Shown in pieces: positions 40,156 through 53,491 of a stretch of 64,000 nt of DNA. The notes under the pieces were generated by a model that made no database searches, was not told where the DNA came from, and was given only the letters and a program-made list of their open reading frames with translations. Location of the stretch: assembly GCF_020880815.1 (NCBI RefSeq), contig NZ_JAJITD010000002.1:372001-436000 (forward strand), given 5' to 3'. The translations under genes were made by a program, and so were the position numbers. Positions within the stretch are counted from its first letter, which is position 1; each line of letters starts with the position of its first letter. Source of the stretch: Paraburkholderia sejongensis (GTDB lineage: Bacteria; Pseudomonadota; Gammaproteobacteria; Burkholderiales; Burkholderiaceae).

Positions 40156-41046
40156 TCAGTCTCCTAACGGTTGTCGGTCGCCGCCGCCGCGGTGCGCGTC
40201 GAGCGCGTGCTTCATGCGGCGCAGCAGTTCACGGCTCTCGTCGCCCTGGCTGACCGCGAGTTCGGTGACGAGTACGTCGAGCGCCATCATCATCGCGTAA
40301 CGGGACGACGACGGCTTGTAAATGAAATCGGTTTCGAACGCGACGATTGGGATCACCCAGTCGGCCAGCTTCGCGAGCGGCGAGGCCGGCGCGGTCAGCG
40401 CAATCACCGTCGCGCCGTAGCTGCGCGCGATCCGGCAGTTTTCGAGCAGTTCGGGCACGCGCCCGGTGGTCGACAGCGCGAGCACCACGCAGTCGCGCGA
40501 CACCGTGCTCGCGACCATTCGCTGCAACAGGCCGTCCTGATAGGTCGCGACCGGCCGGCCGAGCCGCACGAGCCGGAAACGCATTTCGTCGGCCAAGGCG
40601 GTCGAGCCGCCGCCCATGCCGAACACGTAGATCATCCGCGCGGCGCGCAGCGCGGCCGCCGCTTCGGCGAGCGGCGCCTGGCGCAGCAGCTGGTGGTTGT
40701 GCGCGAGCGCGGTTTGCAGTTCGTCGAACACGCGAGTGGCGATCGGCTCGGGTGCGTCACTTGCTGCGTCGCGCTCCAGAAACCGCTGGCCGACCGCGGC
40801 CGCCTGCGCGAGCCGCAGCTTCAGTTCGCGCACGTCGCGGCAGCCGACCGCCTTCGCGAAACGCGTGACGGTCGCGATGCTGACCCCGGCCTGTTGCGCG
40901 AGCGCGCCGATGCTCGCGCGCGACGCGCCGGTGAGGTCGTCCAGAATCAGCGCGGCGACCTTGCGCTCGGCCGAACGCAACTCGGGCGCGCATTCGGCGA
41001 TGCGCGCGACGATGTCGAAAGCCAGCGGTTCGGCGCTAGTGTTCAT
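40156..41046 (-). CDS. RpiR-family regulator with SIS domain
   Basis: The 296-residue protein has an N-terminal RpiR helix-turn-helix (LRSAERKVAALILDD, then IGALAQQAGVSIATVTRFAKA). A C-terminal SIS domain follows with VFGMGGGSTALADEMRFRL and CVVLALSTTGRVPELLE. SIS domains of this family usually bind sugar phosphates, but in this setting the effector may be an amino-acid derivative. It is divergent from the dehydratase-like gene across 154 bp and leads the D-aminoacylase operon, so it probably controls both directions. Confidence 0.87.
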   Translation of the reverse strand: MNTSAEPLAFDIVARIAECAPELRSAERKVAALILDDLTGASRASIGALAQQAGVSIATVTRFAKAVGCRDVRELKLRLAQAAAVGQRFLERDAASDAPEPIATRVFDELQTALAHNHQLLRQAPLAEAAAALRAARMIYVFGMGGGSTALADEMRFRLVRLGRPVATYQDGLLQRMVASTVSRDCVVLALSTTGRVPELLENCRIARSYGATVIALTAPASPLAKLADWVIPIVAFETDFIYKPSSSRYAMMMALDVLVTELAVSQGDESRELLRRMKHALDAHRGGGDRQPLGD

Positions 41047-41200
41047 GGCGGGCGGCGGGTTGGCGAACTGGCTTCAGCGGCCCGATGCAAGCCGCGCGAA
41101 AGACGTGGTACTAAATAACATTCGTGCGAACATCGTACTTTCGGTAACATGATAAAGTCAAATCCCGATTCAATTTAACCGCACGATGGAGCACGGAGAC

Positions 41201-42478
41201 ATGAAAGTTACAAACTATCAGGGCGCGACGATTGATCCTTATAGCAAGGGCTTGGGCATGGTTCCGGGCACCAGCATCCAGCTCACGGATGCCGCGCGCC
41301 TCGAATGGAATCTGCTCGACGAAGACGTGAGCCTGCCGGCCGCGGTGCTGTACGCGGATCGCGTCGAGCACAACCTGAAGTGGATGCAGGCGTTCGTCGC
41401 CGAATACGGCGTGAAGCTCGCGCCGCACGGCAAGACCACGATGGCGCCGCAACTGTTTCGCCGCCAGCTCGAAACCGGCGCGTGGGGCATCACGCTCGCG
41501 ACCGCGCACCAGGTGCGCGCCGCCTATCACGGCGGGGTGTCGCGCATCCTGATGGCGAACCAGCTGGTCGGCCGCCGCAACATGATGATGATCGCCGAAT
41601 TGCTCAGTGATCCCGACTTCGAATTTTTCTGCCTCGTCGATTCGGCTGAGGGCGTCGAGCAACTCGGCAAGTTCTTCACGTCGGTGAAAAAGCCGTTGCA
41701 GGTGCTGCTCGAACTGGGCGTGCCGGGCGGCCGCACCGGTGTGCGCGACGACGCGCAGCGCAACGCGGTGCTCGACGCGATCGCCCGCTATCCGGATGTA
41801 ATCAGGCTCGCGGGCGTCGAGGTGTATGAAGGTGTGCTGAAAGAAGAAGCCGAGGTGCGCGCGTTCCTGCAAGGCGCGGTCGCGATTACCCGCGAACTGG
41901 TCGAACAAGGCCGCTTCGCGCGCACGCCGGCCGTGCTGTCGGGCGCGGGCTCCGCGTGGTACGACGTGGTCGCCGAAGAATTCGCGCAGGCCACCCAAAG
42001 CGGCAAGGTCGAGGTCGTGCTGCGCCCCGGCTGCTATCTGACCCACGACGTCGGCATCTATCGCAAGGCGCAGACCGACATCTTCAAGCGCAATCCGGTC
42101 GCGAAGAAAATGGGCGAGGGACTGCTGCCGGCGCTGCAATTGTGGGCATACGTGCAGTCGATTCCGGAGCCCGATCGCGCGATCATCGGCCTCGGCAAAC
42201 GCGACTCCGCATTCGACGCGGGGATGCCGGAGCCGGCCCGCCACTACCGGCCGGGCACCGACGCGCCGCGCGACGTCGCCGCGAGCGAGGGCTGGGAAAT
42301 CTTCGGTCTGATGGATCAGCACGCCTATCTGCGGATTCCCGCCAGCGCCGATCTGAAAGTGGGCGACATGATCGCGTTCGACATCTCGCACCCGTGCCTG
42401 ACCTTCGACAAATGGAAGCAGGTGCTGGTCGTCGATCCGCAGTATCGCGTGAAGGAAGTGATCGAAACGTTCTTCTGA
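41201..42478 (+). CDS. D-serine/D-threonine dehydratase-like PLP enzyme (DSD1-like amino acid deaminase)
   Basis: This is an alanine-racemase-fold PLP enzyme of 425 residues in the DSD1/D-threonine aldolase group. The PLP Lys is in LAPHGKTTMAPQLF (Lys78). A C-terminal SHPCLTFDKWK supplies the His-x-Cys pair that binds zinc in eukaryotic D-serine dehydratase. The likely reaction is beta-elimination from a D-hydroxyamino acid to give a 2-oxo acid and ammonia. ATG 41201 has GGAG six bases upstream, whereas ATG 41186 has none. It is divergent from the RpiR-deacylase-RidA operon and followed by a strong terminator. Confidence 0.82.
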   Translation: MKVTNYQGATIDPYSKGLGMVPGTSIQLTDAARLEWNLLDEDVSLPAAVLYADRVEHNLKWMQAFVAEYGVKLAPHGKTTMAPQLFRRQLETGAWGITLATAHQVRAAYHGGVSRILMANQLVGRRNMMMIAELLSDPDFEFFCLVDSAEGVEQLGKFFTSVKKPLQVLLELGVPGGRTGVRDDAQRNAVLDAIARYPDVIRLAGVEVYEGVLKEEAEVRAFLQGAVAITRELVEQGRFARTPAVLSGAGSAWYDVVAEEFAQATQSGKVEVVLRPGCYLTHDVGIYRKAQTDIFKRNPVAKKMGEGLLPALQLWAYVQSIPEPDRAIIGLGKRDSAFDAGMPEPARHYRPGTDAPRDVAASEGWEIFGLMDQHAYLRIPASADLKVGDMIAFDISHPCLTFDKWKQVLVVDPQYRVKEVIETFF

Positions 42479-42508
42479 GCGGAGCGCGCCGCCGCGCGCC
42501 TTGCAAAT

Positions 42509-42547
42509 AAAAAAAGGCTGTGGACCTTCAGTCCACAGCCTTTTTAT
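42509..42547. terminator. Bidirectional rho-independent terminator
   Basis: AAAAAAGGCTGTGGAC pairs with GTCCACAGCCTTTTT around a 5-base loop. It has T-runs on both strands, ending the dehydratase transcript and the convergent marR transcript. Confidence 0.92.
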
Positions 42548-42578
42548 CGCCCTGCGCGGCGCGCGAACGATGCGTGTG

Positions 42579-43076
42579 TTACGCGACTTCGTCGCCGGCG
42601 CCCGCCTGCGCGGCATTGGCAGCGGCGCCCGCGGCCGTCGAGGCGGCGTTCGCCATCACCTCGCCGATTCGCGCCTCCAGCATCTTCAGCGCGCCCGACA
42701 GCGCGCCGAGCGCCTCGTCCGGCAACGACGCCATCGTGTCGTGCAAGAACGCATTGCGGCGCGGCAGGCTCTCTTCCGTCGCCGCCTGCCCGGCCTCGGT
42801 CAGGCGCACATTGGTCACGCGGTTGTCGCGCGTATCCATGCTGCGCGCGATCCAGCCCATCCCTTCGAGCGTCTTCAGTTGCCGCGTGAGCGCGCCCGGA
42901 TCGACGCGCAAGCGCTCGACCAGCCGCTTCTGAGACGATTCGCCCAGTTCATGCAGCGACAGCAGAATGCGCCAGCGCGGCAACGGATGGCCCACCTGGG
43001 CCTCGAATGCCGACATGAACACCCGATACGTGCGACCGAACTGCTGCATGACGGCGACGCGGTCCTGTTCTTCCAT
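42579..43076 (-). CDS. MarR-family transcriptional regulator
   Basis: The 165-residue winged-helix protein has LPRWRILLSLHELGESSQKR and LVERLRVDPGALTRQLKTLE (recognition helix), then the wing DTRDNRVTNVRLTEAG. The C-terminus is Ala-rich. ATG 43076 (MEEQDRVAVMQQF) is preferred over an upstream TTG. It lies 30 bp downstream of an EmrB-type efflux gene, so it is probably a co-transcribed local repressor. A TTGAC-N2-GTCAA inverted repeat at 44720 is the best operator candidate. Confidence 0.88.
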   Translation of the reverse strand: MEEQDRVAVMQQFGRTYRVFMSAFEAQVGHPLPRWRILLSLHELGESSQKRLVERLRVDPGALTRQLKTLEGMGWIARSMDTRDNRVTNVRLTEAGQAATEESLPRRNAFLHDTMASLPDEALGALSGALKMLEARIGEVMANAASTAAGAAANAAQAGAGDEVA

Positions 43077-43106
43077 GTTTTCCCTGCCAAACACCAAGTC
43101 AAAAAA

Positions 43107-44702
43107 TCAGTCCGCGTGAACCACCGGCTCGAGCTTGCGCTGCAGCTTGATCGGCGGCACCCGGCGGCTTTGCCACACCGACACGACCGCGATCAGCGCG
43201 GCCATCGCGAGGCCGAGGTGGATCGCGCCGACCAGCGCCTCGCGCGCGCTTTCGAGCAGCATTGCGCCGTTGTGCCCGGCTTGCGCGAGCTGCGTGACGA
43301 CGCTCGCCTGCGCATCGCGGTTGATCAGGATCTGCGGATCGCCCAGATCGGCGAACCAGTGGGTCGCGCCGGCGCTATCCAGCGCGCCGCGCACGCCGCT
43401 GCGGTACATGTGCGTGACCAGCGTGCCGGTCAGCGCGGTGCCAATCATCCCGCCGATCATCCGCAACGATTGCAGCAGCGCGGTCGCGATGCCCAGGTGC
43501 TCGCGGCCGGCGCTCTGCTGCGCGAAGATCGTCAGGTTCGGCATCACGAAACCGAGGCCGAGGCCGCCGACCACCATGAACGACATCAGCACCCATTGCT
43601 GCATCGAACGGGTCGCGACGACCACGCCGAGACAGGACAACGCGATCATCGAGAAGCCGATGTACAGCATCAGATTCGGATTCTTCACGCGCGACACGAC
43701 GCGCCCGTTCGCGATGCTGCCGATCGTGATGAACACGACCAGCGGCGTGATCACCAGCCCCGCTTCTTTCGGCGACATCCCGAAGCCGCCCTGGAACAGC
43801 AGCGGCGCGTAGAACAGCAGCGAGAACATCGTGAAGCCGCCGAGCACGGCCAGCGTGAACAGCGCGGCGAGACTGCGGTTGCGGAACATATCGAGGGGCA
43901 GGATCGCGGTCGGGCAGCGCTTTTCCCACTGCCACAGCGCGATCGCCGAAGCGACGCTGAGCCCGAGCAGTGCCAACGCACTGAGCGTGATCCCATGCTT
44001 GGGCAGCAGTTCGACGAACAGTTGCAGCGAGCCGAGCGTGACCGCGATCAGCAGCGCACCGGGCCAGTCGAGCCGCATCTTGCCGGTGTGCGCGACGTGG
44101 CGCAGATGCGGCAGGAAGCGCCAGACGAAAAACAGCGACAGCAGGCCGACCGGCAGATTCACGTAGAACACCGAGCGCCAGCCGTAGTACTGGGTCAGAA
44201 AACCGCCGAGCGACGGGCCGATCGCGTTGGCGATGCCGAACGCCGAGCTCATCAGCACCTGCCAGCGCAAGCGCACGACCGAGTCGGGAAACAGATCGGG
44301 AATGCACGCGAACGCGGTGCCGACCAGCATCCCGCCGCCGATCCCCTGCAGGCCGCGCGCGAGCACGAGGAACATCATGCTGTTGGCCGCGCCGCACAGC
44401 ACCGACGCGCCGGTGAACACGACGATCGAGGCGATCACGAACGGCTTGCGCCCGTAGTAATCGCCGAGCCGCCCGAAGATCGGCACGGTGATCACCGAGG
44501 TCAGCAGATACGAGGTCGCGACCCATGCGTACAGCTCGAAGCCGCGCAGTTCGGACACGATGGTGGGCAGCGCGGTGCCGACCACGGTCTGGTCGAGCGC
44601 GACCAGCATCGTGACGAACGAAATGCCGAGCATGGCCAGCAGGGATTCGCGGAACGGTAGAACTTGCCCGCTCGAATGGTGGGCGGCGGTGTGGACAGCC
44701 AT
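43107..44702 (-). CDS. MFS multidrug efflux transporter, EmrB/QacA (DHA2, 14-helix) type
   Basis: The 531-residue inner-membrane antiporter has about 14 hydrophobic helices. Helix 1 carries the DHA2 motif LDQTVVGTALPTI. The loop motif GRLGDYYGRKP (motif A) and the antiporter motif GPSLGGFL are present. The length is normal. No EmrA-type membrane-fusion gene is adjacent, so it works either alone or with a partner encoded elsewhere. It is translated ahead of marR and divergent from the EcsC gene. Confidence 0.9.
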   Translation of the reverse strand: MAVHTAAHHSSGQVLPFRESLLAMLGISFVTMLVALDQTVVGTALPTIVSELRGFELYAWVATSYLLTSVITVPIFGRLGDYYGRKPFVIASIVVFTGASVLCGAANSMMFLVLARGLQGIGGGMLVGTAFACIPDLFPDSVVRLRWQVLMSSAFGIANAIGPSLGGFLTQYYGWRSVFYVNLPVGLLSLFFVWRFLPHLRHVAHTGKMRLDWPGALLIAVTLGSLQLFVELLPKHGITLSALALLGLSVASAIALWQWEKRCPTAILPLDMFRNRSLAALFTLAVLGGFTMFSLLFYAPLLFQGGFGMSPKEAGLVITPLVVFITIGSIANGRVVSRVKNPNLMLYIGFSMIALSCLGVVVATRSMQQWVLMSFMVVGGLGLGFVMPNLTIFAQQSAGREHLGIATALLQSLRMIGGMIGTALTGTLVTHMYRSGVRGALDSAGATHWFADLGDPQILINRDAQASVVTQLAQAGHNGAMLLESAREALVGAIHLGLAMAALIAVVSVWQSRRVPPIKLQRKLEPVVHAD

Positions 44703-44719
44703 TTTTGATAGAGCAAAAG

Positions 44720-44748
44720 TTGACTTGTCAAAGGATGCGGAATCATAT
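44720..44748. promoter_or_regulatory. MarR-type inverted repeat overlapping a rightward promoter
   Basis: TTGAC-TT-GTCAA (44720-44731) is an exact inverted repeat 18 bp from the MFS start. On the plus strand TTGACT (44720-44725) is followed after 17 bp by TCATAT (44743-44748), a plausible sigma70 promoter for the EcsC gene. A MarR dimer bound here could affect both divergent units. Confidence 0.5.
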
Positions 44749-44841
44749 CACGGTGCGAGGCTCTAAACCGGACGTGTCGGCGCCCCGCAACGCGCCGTTA
44801 CACTGCTCCACATCACCCACAAGACGACGTCAGGGAGTGCC

Positions 44842-45681
44842 ATGCAGCCGAGTCCGCTCGCCGCCCAAACCTTATCGGAACAGGATCTGAACGCGCTGCG
44901 GCGCGCGAAACACCAGCTCGAAAGCCCCGCGCTGACGATGAAACTCGCGAGCGTCATCGGCGCGCCGATCGAGAAGCTGCTATCGCGCATTCCGGCGTTC
45001 GCCAACGAGAAAGTGTCCGATGCGACCCAGGCCGCGCTGCGCAAATGCCTGGCGATCGCGCTGCGCACGCTCGGCCGGCGCGACGCCGCGCGGCAGCTCG
45101 CGCCCGACAAGCCGAACAATCTGCTGCACAAGTTCGCGGTCGCGACTACCGGAGCGGCCGGCGGCGCGTTCGGCCTGCTCGCGCTGCCGGTCGAGTTGCC
45201 GGTCACGACCACGCTGATGTTCCGCTCGATCTGCGATATCGCACGCAGCGAGGGCGAGGATCTGACCTCGGTCGAAACCCAGCTGCAATGTCTGACCGTG
45301 CTCGGCATGGGCGGCACGTCGAGCGAGGACGACGACGCCGACCTCGGCTACTTCTTCATGCGCGGCGCGCTCGCGCAGGCGGTGTCGAAGGCGTCGTCGG
45401 AAGTGGCGAGCAAGGGTTTTACGACGCACGGCTCGGCCGCGCTGCTGCGGTTGCTGAACGCGATCGCCGCGCGTTTTTCCGTGCAGGTCAGCGAGCAGAT
45501 CGCGGCCAAGTCGATTCCGGCGATCGGCGCGGTGCTCGGCGCGATGGTCAACACGGTCTTCATCGATCACTTCCAGCAGGTCGCGCACGGCCACTTCACC
45601 GTGCGGCGGCTCGAACGGCAGTACGGCCAGCAAACGATCGAGGCCGTGTATAAGACGCTCGACGTTACGCTCGACGCTTAG
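44842..45681 (+). CDS. EcsC-family protein
   Basis: The 279-residue protein resembles the EcsC family, found with or without the EcsAB ABC transporter in Gram-positives and as stand-alone proteins in proteobacteria. Visible are KLASVIGAPIEKLLSRIPAF, VATTGAAGGAFGLLALPVEL (a hydrophobic hairpin), TTTLMFRSICDIARSEGEDL and AKSIPAIGAVLGAMVNTVFI (a second hydrophobic segment). Function is unknown. No ecsA or ecsB is nearby. Its stop overlaps that of the convergent esterase gene by a few bases. Confidence 0.72.
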   Translation: MQPSPLAAQTLSEQDLNALRRAKHQLESPALTMKLASVIGAPIEKLLSRIPAFANEKVSDATQAALRKCLAIALRTLGRRDAARQLAPDKPNNLLHKFAVATTGAAGGAFGLLALPVELPVTTTLMFRSICDIARSEGEDLTSVETQLQCLTVLGMGGTSSEDDDADLGYFFMRGALAQAVSKASSEVASKGFTTHGSAALLRLLNAIAARFSVQVSEQIAAKSIPAIGAVLGAMVNTVFIDHFQQVAHGHFTVRRLERQYGQQTIEAVYKTLDVTLDA

Positions 45682-46646
45682 GCGGCCTGCGCGGCACCCG
45701 CCGCCGCGGTGGCGCGGCCGGTCGCGCGGCGCACGAACGCGGCCGCGCGATCGAGTGCACGGTTCGCCTCCGGCATGAACGGCGCGAACAGCGGCCACAC
45801 GTGCGGCACGTCCTTCCACACCTCGCATTCGCACTCGACACCGGCCGCGCGCGCGTTGTCGGCGACCCGGCGCGCGTCGTCGAGCAGCACTTCGGTGCTG
45901 CCGGCCAGCATGAACAGCGGCGGCAGTCCGCGCAACTGTGCATAGACCGGCGACGCATACGGATCGGTCGGCGCCGCATCGCCGAGGTAAATCTTCGCCG
46001 CGCGTTCGATCGACGCGCCGCAGAACATTGGATCGACCGCGTCGTTGCCGCGCAGGCTTGCGCCGGTCGTCGCGAGATCGGTCCACGGCGAGAACAGCAG
46101 GCCGCCCGCGGGCAGCGGATCGCCGGCGTCGCGCAGCGCGACCAGCGTGGCGAGCGCGAGCCCGCCGCCGGCCGAATCGCCCGCGATCACGATCGAGCCC
46201 GGCGCGATACCCCGCGCGAGCAACTGGCGATAGGCGGCGGTGGCGTCGTCGAGCGCGGCCGGGAAGCGATGCTCGGGCGCGAGGCGGTAGTCGAGGGAAA
46301 AGAGCCGCGCGTCGGCGCGGGTGGCGAGTCCGAAGGTCAGCGGTCGATGCGCGCTCGGCGAGCAGAAGTAATAGCCGCCGCCGTGGCAATACAGCACGGT
46401 GGGCGGGGCCGCGTTGGTCGGTGCGTTGGCCGGTGCGTGGTCCGCGCGCTCGAACCATTCGCCGACGAGCGGCGCGTCGGCGGCGCCGTAGCTTTCGCGC
46501 AGTCGCCAGCCGCGCGGCACCTTCGGCGACCACACGCGCTTCGCGGTCAGCGCGCGAGCCCGGTCGACATTGATCGACGGCTTGAGGGTTTCCGGCCGGA
46601 AATTCCGCCGCAAATACCAGCAGGCGAGCGCGCGTTGCCAGCTCAT
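45678..46646 (-). CDS. Alpha/beta hydrolase, hormone-sensitive-lipase (HSL/bHSL) family esterase
   Basis: A carboxylesterase of 322 residues. The oxyanion motif is YCHGGGYYFCSP (HGGG), the nucleophile is Ser in AGDSAGGGLALA, the acid is in STEVLLDDA, and the His is in VPHVWPLF. This is the complete catalytic set of family IV esterases. An insert of Asn/Ala/Pro (DHAPANAPTNAAPP) precedes the HGGG. The C-terminus is Ala-rich. It is convergent with and overlaps the 3' end of the EcsC gene. Confidence 0.87.
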   Translation of the reverse strand: MSWQRALACWYLRRNFRPETLKPSINVDRARALTAKRVWSPKVPRGWRLRESYGAADAPLVGEWFERADHAPANAPTNAAPPTVLYCHGGGYYFCSPSAHRPLTFGLATRADARLFSLDYRLAPEHRFPAALDDATAAYRQLLARGIAPGSIVIAGDSAGGGLALATLVALRDAGDPLPAGGLLFSPWTDLATTGASLRGNDAVDPMFCGASIERAAKIYLGDAAPTDPYASPVYAQLRGLPPLFMLAGSTEVLLDDARRVADNARAAGVECECEVWKDVPHVWPLFAPFMPEANRALDRAAAFVRRATGRATAAAGAAQAA

Positions 46647-46829
46647 CGGGACATGCTCCTTCGTTTCCTTCGTTGAAGTGCCGTCATCGTACGTGCGTTG
46701 GCGGGGACACCGGTGGGTGGCGGGTTCTAATCGCGGCGGGTTGGGTCGTTCGCGCCAATCGTCGGTTTGGGTCGATCGCTGCGCGCGCGACGCTGCGGTT
46801 GCGGCGAGCGTGAAGGCGCGGCTATGCGA

Positions 46830-47264
46830 CTAGTTCGCCGGCAACACCTGGCCGCGAATCTCGCCCATCGGATTCTGCGCAGTATGGATGTTGAAATACC
46901 ACTGTCCGGCCATCAGGTCGGTGATCTGCTGCTCGGTCAGCTTCGCGCTGCCCTTGATCGGACTCGCGAGCGCATTCTTCTCGATCGGCACCTGGACCTT
47001 CGCGTTCTGACCGACCGGCGCGGGACCGTGAAAATGCGCGGCGGTCGCCGGGCCGCTCAAGCCGTCGTAGGTGATGGTCCATTGCAGCGATTGGCTGGAG
47101 GTGTCGAAGGTTGCGTTCAGCACGCCGTGCCCGCGGCTCACGCGCGGCGGCACTTCGCTCGACGGCTCGAGAGCCGCCTTCAACTCGACCGTATCCGCGC
47201 ACGCAACGCCCGATGCAAGCGCCCACCACAACACGGCCAAATTCAGTTTTCGCAGCGTAAGCAT
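46830..47264 (-). CDS. Secreted CHRD-domain protein
   Basis: The 144-residue protein has a signal peptide MLTLRKLNLAVLWWALASGV with cleavage likely after ACA near residue 24. The rest is a single CHRD (chordin-type) domain: ELKAALEPSSEVPP, the GPATAAHFHGPAPVGQ core and WYFNIHTAQNPMGEIRGQV at the end. In bacteria these are periplasmic proteins of unknown function. ATG 47264 is chosen because it creates a clean signal peptide; a longer frame adds 58 Arg-rich residues. It is transcribed alone. Confidence 0.82.
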   Translation of the reverse strand: MLTLRKLNLAVLWWALASGVACADTVELKAALEPSSEVPPRVSRGHGVLNATFDTSSQSLQWTITYDGLSGPATAAHFHGPAPVGQNAKVQVPIEKNALASPIKGSAKLTEQQITDLMAGQWYFNIHTAQNPMGEIRGQVLPAN

Positions 47265-47756
47265 GGTCTTCTCCGGACTTTTCGATGCGCCGCCGCGGCG
47301 ACGCTTGAGCCGCGCGGAGCTTCCACATACTAGTGCAAATCGTTCGCCGCCGGTGGCGGCTGCGGGGCGGCTCCCGCCGGCCTGCGCGCACGATTGCCAC
47401 GCCGCTGCGCGAGGCCGAACGCATCGATCGTCAAGCACAATTCAAACATGCGGCTCGCAGCGAAAAGCGCGTGCAATGCGCAAAACGTGCGTAAAAACAG
47501 GTGTCGAATGCGCACGATTGGAGGTCCGGTCGCCGCGTTTCAAGCGATTTAACCGAAGAGTTAATTGCACATTTCGTAATGAATAAGTCGCGTTATCCCT
47601 GGTATGCTTCTGCCTGCGAGAAGTGACTCCTTCATCGAAGGATGTCTCCAAATCTTTAACGCGGCTTTCGGGCCGCGTTTTTTTTCGTCTTCAGCGTTTG
47701 CATTGCCGGTTTTTTGCGCACGCGATCACGGTGTCCGCGCGATGCGAGCCACTTCG
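47265..47756. other. Intergenic region with sRNA candidate
   Basis: About 490 bp without a protein gene, relatively AT-rich between 47440 and 47660. The right part holds a plus-strand intrinsic terminator with no plus-strand CDS upstream. The left part must contain the promoter of the CHRD gene. Confidence 0.5.
47614..47686 (+). ncRNA. Candidate small RNA ending in an intrinsic terminator
   Basis: A terminator stem ACGCGGC / GCCGCGT with T8 (47659-47686) lies on the plus strand, although both neighbouring genes are on the minus strand. Upstream, TGGTATGCT (47600-47608) is a good extended -10, giving a start near 47614 and an RNA of about 72 nt. It contains a hairpin TCCTTC-ATC-GAAGGA and CTCC motifs complementary to Shine-Dalgarno sequences. 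The -35 is poor. Existence is inferred from sequence only. Confidence 0.45.
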
Positions 47757-52444
<4,688 letters not shown>

Positions 52445-52448
<4 letters not shown>

Positions 52449-53194
52449 GCGAGGTCGACCTGACCGTCGGCGCGCTGCGCCTGTGCCGATACCTCCGGCG
52501 GCCCCTTCAAAAACGACACCAGCAGGCCGGCCGCAATCGCCGCGGCCAGCGGCGCGGCCCAGAACAGCCACAGCTGATCGAGCGCCCAGTTGCCGACGAA
52601 CAGCGCCTGAGCGGTCGAGCGCGCAGGATTGGCGGAGCCGTTGGTGACCGGAATCGAAATCAGGTAGACGAGCATCAGAGAGCAGCCGCAGATGAACGGC
52701 GCCAGCGGCGCGAGCTCCTTGCGCGCGACGGTCAGCAGGCACGCCGCGACGAACGCGAACGACAGCACGAACTCCAGCACCAACACCGACTGCAACGGAT
52801 AGTCGGCGGGCGAATGGGCGCCGAAGCCGTTCGCCGCGAATTCGCTCGCCGCCAGCTCGAACCCCGGCCGCCCGCTCGCGATGTGAGCGAGCAACGCGGC
52901 GGCCAGCAACGCGCCGAGAATCTGCGCGGCGATGTAGGGCAGCAGGTCGCGCACCGGAAAGCGATTCGCGACCGCGAAACCGACCGTGACCGCGGGGTTG
53001 AAATGCGCGCCGGACACCTTGCCGAACGCGTAACTGGCGGTGACGAGCGCCAGACCAAATGCCAGCGACATTTCCAGCACGCCGCTGCCTTGCAGAACCC
53101 GGTGAGTATCGAGCACCGAGCTGCCGCAGCCGATGAACACGAGCCACGCCGTGCCCATCGCTTCGCACCCCAATCGCTTGCCTAATCCAGCCAT
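52445..53194 (-). CDS. aqpZ: Aquaporin Z-type water channel
   Basis: A channel of 249 residues with six membrane helices. The two pore motifs are HFNPAVT (first NPA) and SANPARS (second NPA with the selectivity-filter Arg). ISIPVTNGSANPARS is very close to AqpZ, so water rather than glycerol transport is likely. ATG 53194 sits behind a strong AGGAGG; an ATG eight codons upstream does not. Its TGA overlaps the hybrid-kinase ATG, an unusual pairing that could link turgor or osmotic stress to signalling. Confidence 0.92.
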
Positions 53195-53491
53195 CCGCCC
53201 TCCTGTTCGTTCAGCCATAAAACGGAACGCGCCGCGCGCTTGCGCGAAGCATCCGCTGCCGATTTCCCGATCCGTATTCGCACGCGATGAAACGCAGGAC
53301 GATGAAGCTCAGGATCAAGAAAAAGCCGAAGCATTTGCCGCATCGCGGAACACGCGAACGACGCGCTTCGGTCAGGCGGTCAATGTAGGAGGTGCCATCC
53401 CAGGCAGCCAATCGGAAAAGTCCTACGAAATCTCCGTCGGGTGCGGTATTCGTACTAAAAAAGCGAATGATCGAATCACGTTTGCGCCAGA
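53195..53491. other. Intergenic region upstream of aqpZ
   Basis: About 297 bp, less GC-rich than neighbours. It holds an open minus-strand frame of 94 codons starting at a TTG that overlaps the HTH gene stop. It includes a hydrophobic stretch but has weak codon bias, so it is not called as a gene. No convincing promoter pair or terminator was seen. Confidence 0.45.

Noticed and set aside
52449..53168. Extension of the hybrid kinase frame upstream to 53168
   Set aside because: The extra region is the aquaporin gene read in another frame; the ATGA junction at 52448 gives the natural start.
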